Assembly (NCBI GenBank): GCA_002395805.1
Contig: DGVB01000018.1
Coordinates: forward strand, 1-64,000
Source: Bacteroidales bacterium UBA4295
GTDB taxonomy: Bacteria > Bacteroidota > Bacteroidia > Bacteroidales > Paludibacteraceae
Direction: 5' to 3'
DNA: 64,000 nt
In this document: in pieces, positions 17,901 through 26,900 of the stretch
How the letters are laid out: every line of letters begins with the position of its first letter
Position numbering within the stretch: the stretch's first letter is position 1
Made by a program: the position numbers and the translations under genes
Notes under the pieces: generated by a model
Database searches by the model: none
The model's input: only the letters and a program-made list of their open reading frames with translations
What the model was told of the DNA's origin: nothing

Positions 17901-20900
17901 TTCATGGTGCGGATACCGGGGTTAAGCCGGAAATTACGTGCGCGCCGTTCTTCCGGTGTAGAGGCATCCACGTCCGGCTCAACGAATCTCGGACCCTCAA
18001 ACACATCGCTGTTGAGCGTAGCGAGATTGTCGTTATGATAGGTCTCGTCTCCGCCCACGAAACAGCCCCATACGGCATTGCGGGTCATACGGTTCTCTAT
18101 ACCGGGTTTGGATTTATTATCCGCCTTATCCCATTTATTATCACCGTTGAGTTGCAACTGGGTGGTGGTATCGTTCGCCAGGTCGTCCAGCCAGATGAGG
18201 GAGTTATGCACCTCGCTATGGTCGGACAAGAGGGTGACATGTCCGTCGTTGAGGGCAAAGGTGGAGTTGACCACAATGACATCGTTCGGCTCGGTAGGCA
18301 AGTTGTTCTCTCCCACCACTTCGTCGTAGTGTTTCGCGTATAGCGGTGCTCCGGCATTGGAGTGGAAGAGGCTGTTGACGATGAGGCTGGAGCCTCCGCC
18401 ATGGTCTATACGTACGGCGGGCGAACGCTCGCTCTTGTTTGCTGTGCGTGCGCCGTTTTCCATAAATACGCAGTTAGAGATAGTCAGTTTGGGCAGTTTG
18501 ACTTTTTCGCCGTCCAGCATCGTGGAGTCCGCATGGAGGACATTGTTGAAATCCGGCGTGAAGACACCGCTGCTATTCTTATCCTCATACTGGCGTTGCC
18601 AGCGGTAATAAATGGCAGCCCCGCCTTTCATGCTCATCAGACCGCCCAAGTCCGTACTCTCCGCATTGGCATCGCGTGTGGAATAGGGGTTGATGAAGGT
18701 GATACCGTCGAAGGTGACAGGAATCACCACCGTATCGCGCGAGGTGACCTCGCCCATAAAGTTGGCATGGGTCCTCTCACGGGTCATATCTTCGATGATG
18801 AAAAGCTGGTTGCGCTGCGAACTGTTGCCCACATTGGGCATCTCTATGACGGTAGGATGCGCAAAGGGGTCACGTTTCTCGTCTTTGACATTATAGTTGT
18901 ATCCGCCGAGGAAAGTCAGGCTCTTGACGCCATAGTCATAGTCCGTCATGGCACTGTCGGGCAGGAGTGGCGCGAGCGTATTGGAGGTGACGACAAACGC
19001 ACGGCGGTTGCTAATCACATTGGTGGGCGTGAAGGCGGCACCTTCGTCGTCATCATCGCGGAGAAAACATACATATTTGTCGTGGTTGTTATGCGAGGAC
19101 ATGAGCAAGTCTATCGCCTCCTGCAGGTCGGTGGTAGGTGTCTCGAAGGTGAGCCCATCGTGACGGATAGGGTCTTTGGTCTTCGTGGCTACCCACACCG
19201 TATCCACCTCGTTGCCTTTGATGTCGAGCTGCACATACTGGTACTCGTATATACCCATGTCGATATAGACATCCTCCACTTTCATCCTCGGGCTGGAGGA
19301 TATACGGAGCATGTTGCCAACCGTAGAAGTATCGCTTACGCTGCGGGTATATGCCATGTAATAGTCATTGCCCAGCGGCAGAGGCGGGTTGGATTGCGAG
19401 AGGAACGTACCATACAGTTTGGCGAGGTAGTTATACATCGCGGGCGGATTAGGCTGGCTATTATTAAATGTTGCCGTAGGCATGCCTTGACGCGGGAAGA
19501 CATCCTTGTCCGTGGCTCCGCTATTCACGGCTTTTGCGGCTTCCAACGCAATCTCCGCTGTCTCAAACTGCTTCGCCCCTGTATATTTGGTGGTATAGTA
19601 GTTCTTTCGGGAGACGGACTGCTTGAGGTGTCCCCAGCCTTGGTCGGTGGTGAGGGTGATACGCGTCTGCAGCCAGTCGGCATTCTGCATATAACCGTCC
19701 AAGCCGGCTACGAAGGTAGGTTGCCGGAAGTTAGGACCATCCACCGCCGTGTTGCTCCTGTTGATGAGCACATTATTATTACCATGCACGTAGGAGAAGA
19801 GCGAATCATACAGCTTGGCCGTAGTACGTACGGGCGTACTACGGCTGTCCTTGTAGGCTTTCAGCTCATCCCTCGTCATGAGATAGCCATCCTCGTTCGG
19901 CTTCATGGAAAGAGGTCCGTAGGTCTTGCGATAGGAGCAGAAATAGAGTCCTTCTATCGAGTCGCCCAATGCACGGAGTTGGGCAAGTTTGGACGTGACT
20001 TCGGTATTGAAGGTATCGCCTTTAGCGAAATAATCGTTATAGAGACTGTCATACTCTTGGAAGAGCTGCTCGTATCTTTTCCATTTCAAAGGATCATAGT
20101 GGAAGACTCCGGAACGGGAACCTTTGTATTTGTCCGCGAATGCCTTTTCCGTGGATGCTGACGGCGCCTTTCTATGCTCCAACTGATTCAGACTATCCAC
20201 TTCGAAGACCTCGTTACCCCAGAAGATGGTATTGAACGCAAACTGCATCGAGTCGGAGGTGGAATAGTGGTTATTGGCAAGCATGTTATAGATAGAGGGG
20301 TATGCCACGGCTTTGTTCCGCATAAAATGGCAGTTGAGCACGTGCATCTGCGCCTTCGGTCCGATAGAGAGCACACCGCCAAAGCCCTGACGCGCATCGG
20401 CATCGGGGATATTCTCTTTCGACGTGGCAGTCAGGGGATAGAGTCCGCGTTTCGCCTCATTATTGTCAAAGAGGGTATTGGCAATGTTGCAGGAGGCATT
20501 GGCGGCAATACATCCGCCGGCAGACCAGATGATATTCTGCTGGTCGAGCTCGGTGACAGGCCCCTGCGAATAGTTCTGGGTGAAATGGCTGCCGTACATA
20601 TAGATACCTCCGTTGGAGAAGAGGGCACCTCCGTTTGCCGCCATATTGTTGTTAAACGAGCAGTTCTCTACGATAATCGGGATGTTATATTTCGCCGGAT
20701 AGGTCATATTCAGCGGTTCGGCGCCTACCTCATTCGCTGATTTTGTCCAGTTGCCATCGACTAAGATACCACCGCCGCAGAAGTAGGTCTTCTGAGTATA
20801 GGGGTGCCTTGCCGCATCCGCCAAGTCAAAATGGTTGGCATATCCGCCGGTGAACTGGATACCGTCAAACTCGGTGGTACGGGCTAAGACGGAGAACTCA

Positions 20901-23900
20901 TCCTCCAGATAGAAAGATGCCGTGTCGGTAGGAGCAATAGGGTCGCTGAAGACGTACATACCTTGTGTGTCAAGAGTAGCATTCTTATATTTAATCGGCT
21001 GCGGACCGATATAGTCAGTGTTGGCATGCATAGTGACCACATGATAAACATGGGTGAAGTCCTCGCCGGAGACGGCGTTACCGGATAGGATGGTCTGGCG
21101 GTCCAGCTCCCAGGGCTCAATGACGGAGTTGAGGTTATAGTCACGCATGGGGCGGTGGCGGTCATCACGCAGACGGATAGAGTCAAGCAGCGCAAAGTTA
21201 ATCGTATATTCCGTACCGGGGATGGTAACATCCTCTCTATGGTGGGTGATGATACTGTCGCGTGTGAATTTATCAAGGAATCCCTCTTGTCCGTACTTAT
21301 GGTCCGCCTGTTTGGAGTCGATACCGCCAATGATATAGACAGCTTCGGGGATAAGGAAGGTGTTATTCCGCACCTCGTCCTGCTCGCCATAGGCATTGCG
21401 GTAGGGGTAATAGGTACCCTTCTCGATATAGACTTCAAATACGGTGTTGCGGTATTTGGCAGGATTCATTTTCCGAGCCGCAATGATATACTCGAAAGCG
21501 TCTCCCAAGCGGTGGAAGGGGTTATAGATACAGGAGCCCATCTGGCGATACATATGGGCTATATCACTATTATCGGTATTATCCTGCAAGTCACGTGCCG
21601 CCTTGGAGTCCAGCAGATCGGTATGCATCACAAAGAGCCGCTTCATCACATATTTCTCATCCACCTTGATTTCGAAGGTCTTGTTCAGCGCACGGGCGCC
21701 TATCTCGATGAAGTCGTTTCTCTTGACCGCGAGCATCGAATCCACGGTCCATTTATAGCCACGCTTGACTCCCGCTGTCTCCCATTGGGTACGGCAAACC
21801 CCGGCTATGTCCACTGTCTCAAGGGTCGGGTATTTGCGGCAGGCTTTTTCCCATTCGCTATAGGTCATGCCGGCACGCGAGAGCGTGGAGGACATCTCTA
21901 TCGGGTAATAGAGGATGGCGTTGAAGGGGTCCTGTCTATCCCATCGCACACCTTCGGTCTCGCTTGGGGAGAGCAGCACATTACCCTGCCCCTCCAGACG
22001 ACGTGACTCCACGGCGCAGAAGAGGAAAGGATAGTCGGTCTCGGCACTCGTACGGGTGAAACTACCGGCTACGTTGGCGAAGTCATTGGCAGTGTTATGC
22101 CAGATGGCGGTGGAGTTGACACGGGCATAGGTATTCTCGAACCACATACCTCCGGCGGTTGTCTGCGCACTGTTTTCGCATATCGTCGTCGAATAGATAT
22201 GGGCGATGGAGTCGTTCGCTGTATTGGTTGCCGGTTCGATATAGATACCTCCGCCCTTGTCAGCCGTATTGAGTTTGACGATGGTACCGCTGACCAGTGC
22301 TTTAGGCAAGAGGTAGAGCCCGCCGCCATTACCGCTGGCTTCATTGTTCTGCACAACGCAGTTGCGTATATGCGCATAGGCAGGCACTACGGCTCCCGCG
22401 CCTATCCTGTCCTCTTCGTCCGAGGAATTGGCATGCCCGTCCTCGATAAACAGACCGTCCACCACCGCCCGGTCTTTCTCGTCGGTCAGGACTGCCAGTT
22501 GGTTGCGTATGACTTGACCCTTATCGTTTTTATACCATTTCTCGTCATCGGCATTGAAGAGGTCATCCGTAAAGGTCACTACGTGGTAGCAGTTACCTTC
22601 GGCTCCCGTGGTGGAAGTGATTTTGCCTGAGAGCACGGTACGGTAGGTCAGCGGGTCGCGCTCATCGACTATTTTTCCACCCTCCTCGTGGTAGAAGGTG
22701 CTGGTATAACCGCCCTTCACCTGCACGCCGTGCGGGATGATGAAGGAGTAGTCCAGCGTATTGTCGCGATTGGTGGCTATACTGTGCTTGGTGGAGCGCG
22801 TAGGCGTGTACCAGTCGCCATAGACGCTGCTGGTGGTAGCATTGGTATCGTCACCCTCCAGCCGCACCTCAACCGTCCAGTGTTTGTTGGGCTTGTCTGC
22901 AATAAACGTCTTCGGAATCATCTTGCCCTCTACCATTACCGAGTCGCCTTTGTCGTAAGTGCCATCCGTCATCAGGGCGTATTTATACCGTCCTGCGGCG
23001 TCGAGGACCTTCTGCAGTTTCTGCTTGCAGGCGGCGTTCGCCGGCGAAGAAGCGGAAGCGTCACCGCCCGGCGAATCGAACATCACATAGAATATCGCTT
23101 GTCCCGGATGGGTGGTCGTATCGGGTTTGATGTCCTTGGCATCGTCATACTCATACGCGCCTATATCCACCTGGCAGTCCTGGACACGGTCGGCAAACAC
23201 CACATCGTTGGATGGCAAGGTAACGTTTTCAACGACGGCACGGAAGTCAGTCTTATTAGTATTACTTAGGCCGTTATTAGGTATATTCAAACAATACTCC
23301 ATGGCTGCCACAAAGTCTTCCGTACCTTTGTTGACGCAATTGACACTATCCGCCGACCGTAATGCGAAGTTATTATTCGCCTTTGCTCCGGCAGTATATA
23401 CTTCGTTTTCCACATCGGCTTCAAACGGAGTATTTTTAGCAGAAGGAGCTACACCATTGAGGAAGGTATTATTTAATCCGTAATGTCCTTTTGTACTTGA
23501 ATCCTCGGCATTATATACGCCGATGGCATTGGTAAATACGGAACGGGTAATGGTGTCTGCTGATTGTATATAACAGTGCAGGAACGGAGACGGTTTAACT
23601 GAACCACCGTCAGTAATATCTACGGCTAATCCGCTATTGCCATATATGGCAGTGTTAGCCATCAGAATAGCCGGTGTCGAACCGGTAGCGATTCGCACAC
23701 CGCCGACAGTCTTGCCCTTATCATCTCCGGTAGAACGGCTCATGCCGCCGGTATTATAGGCAACTGTGTTGTTGTAGAAGTTGCCGACGCATAGTCCTAA
23801 TCCTCCGCCGTAACCATGGGCATAGTTGTTGGCAATAAGGGAGTTGAAACATGTGCCGTTGTAGAGGAACATACCTCCGGCAAAAAGCTGGGTCTGATCA

Positions 23901-26900
23901 ACAGATACTCCCGCTGTGTTGGTGGGAGCTGTGGTGTTGTTCAGAATAAAGCAGCCTTCCACCGTGGCATTACTGCCGTCGCAGAAGAAGCCGCCGCCTT
24001 TTTGCTTAGCTGCTACTGCGATATTATCGGTGATAATACAGTTTTTAAGATGTGCACCTTCATACATCGCTACTCCGGCGCCACCGGCATGTACGGAAGT
24101 CTGATCATATATAAAGCCATGACGAATAGTAAATCCATCCCAGTAAACTTCATTATATTCTTTGTAGTTCGGATCGTTGACTGCGATCTGTCCATTTCCT
24201 CGTGACTTACGTCCAGACTTGTTAACACGCTCCATGTGTTCTATGTAGTTTTCCAATTGAGCATTTGGTCCGGCAGCGCTTCCTCCTAATGGATAAGCGA
24301 ACATCGGGTTACAGATATCCGGCATCTGCAACACGCGCTTGCGAATAGTGGTACGTATATTATTTTTACCATTCTTACCATTAGCTAACGAGTTGTCGAC
24401 TTCATAGGTCAATGAATCTTTTATTACCGCATGACGATCAATATCAGGATCATCATTATCAACTGTATTGTCATCAATATCTACTATCCCGTACGTACCC
24501 GCCGGAATAATTGTATTTAGATGAATATTCGAGAGCCAAAACTCACGACGATTAGGGTTACGTCCGCCGTAGGCATTCCCTGAACATCCTTGTTCATATT
24601 TATATTCACAGGGTATTGGATCGGGGTCACCACCATCTTCTGTGGCATATTGTTTTAAACTCGCATCTTTTATGTTTGTAGCAAGATTTCGTACACCATC
24701 TTCCACCTCAACGGCTATTCGAACGCTACCTTTCGTGGGCTGATTAAATTTAAGTACATGACGATAGGCCATGCCTCTGTTATTAACGGAAGATTGATTT
24801 TTATCATTCTTATAACTTCCTCTGGTTTTGATATTAACTTCAGCACATTTTTCCCCATCGGCATTATATACGCGTAAAAACATATTGGTAGTATCCTTAC
24901 TCGAGTACGTATTTCGATAACCTCCGGCTATATCGATAGATAATTGGTAGGTTCCTGCAAGAACATTGGATAAATCTTGCCATAGTTTCAGTCCGGTAAG
25001 AGAACCATTACCAATGAACACCCAGTTTCCTGTATATGTATCAATATTCTCTTGAGTTTTAGGATCGACAATAGTCCTTTGTTTATTTTTTTTATAACCT
25101 GCGTTACTCGCATCTCCACTATTGCCAGTTTCTATATTAGCTACATAATTCGGCTTATTAGGATACGTCATATGCCAACAGTCTTTGGTGCCGGAATCTG
25201 GATCTGAGCCGAAAGTTACTCGAATACTATCTACCCCTTCAGTCGTTGTTCGATAATTAGTATGTGTAACATTAATATTTGAAGTAGGATCATGAGTCAT
25301 ATCGGGATACAGCATATAATTATTGGTCATTTCTGCTCCCACGACATCTTCTGCTGAAGTCTCATAATGATTTATTATTGTACGCTTCTTGTATTCATAT
25401 ATCGTAGTATCCGCTATCTCCTTGATAGCATAGTCATCATCGTTAAAGAGCTTGGCAGCTGGATTAAATGTTACACTATCTATCTTCGGATTAATATCTG
25501 ATACTTGTAGAATTGTTTCATAATCCTTAGCTATAAGTTTCTCATGATCCTTTGATTTAGGTATCATCACCACGGATGAGTCTGCCATTAACGCGGCACG
25601 CTCTATCAGACCAGGAGATGCAAATCGGCCGGCAGGGAAACCACCGAGTACCGTCACTGAGTCGCGCATAATATAACCCTTATAGTCCGTATATTTACCA
25701 GCGCCCACCCATACCTGAACCAGCGTATCATAGGCTTCGCCCGGGATTCGTGTAGCCACATGGTTACGACGTGCGGCTTCTTCTACCGCCCATTGCAAAC
25801 CACTGACATAATTTTCACGACGCTCATTAGATACTACCAAAGCTATTCGCTGACCCGTGCTCATTGCTTTTGCAACGGAATCAGGATTCGTAAGAGTTCT
25901 TACCGTGGCTTCTGTTTTGTCTTTTGTACCTTTGTATTCAGAGGCCCAATTCCCTTTTTCATCTACCGGACACGAATTACCTGTTGCACGCCAGAATCCA
26001 CGACTTTGACCACTGATCTCCCCATACGGATAGCGTGTATCTAATCCCCATCCAGCTACAAACTCTGGATCTGTTGTTCCTTCTTTAGTAACTGTACTGG
26101 TTGACTCTGTTTCCGTAGAGCTAACAAGCACAGTATCACCCTGTTGAGGACCATTATCGTACACATTTATCTCATTCGTCACCAACTGGGTGATTGTTGC
26201 TTTGCTTGACGCACCTGTTTGCTTTCCTGTAAAATAACTCCTTGCAAATCCGCCACAATAACGGTTATCGGTCGTCAGCACAGGGTCACCGGATGATTTA
26301 TTAATCACCCGGGCATTGGAAGCCGCGTCAATAGAGTCGCCCTCCGCGGCAGGAGCACCGTAGAGTCTATATACCGTATTTCCTGCGATAGCGTTTGCCC
26401 AAGAGGAGCCATCGCGTTTACCGGCGCCATTCGGCGTGACATAGATAACCGAACCGCTGAGCGGGAGGTCGGTGTTCTCGATAGCGCCTATATCCGGATC
26501 GCCACCGAAAGAGCGGACGTTATTATCGGTACGGTCGTAGTTGTCCACAGCCGTATAATACGAAGCATTGGCGGCATTGACGCAAGGGTTGGTGGTCAGC
26601 GGAGCATACGACACAATACCGCCGTAGAGCGGTTTGTCGCCGCTGGTAGAGTTACCTACGTTACGGCTCGGGTTCACAAATCCCGGGTAGGTAGAAGCGG
26701 TATTGTCCGTGCGGGTGAAGATAGCCTGATTGTTCTTCTCCGAGGGCAGCGACGCATTCAGCGACGAACCGAACGAGCTGCCGGCAGGCAGAAAATCATC
26801 CGGTACGGTATAACTGAAAGCGGGATCGAAGAAGCCTCGCGGACAGACCTTGCCGACGGAATCGATCTGCAGACGGAGGTCCTCATCGAACATATTGTAT

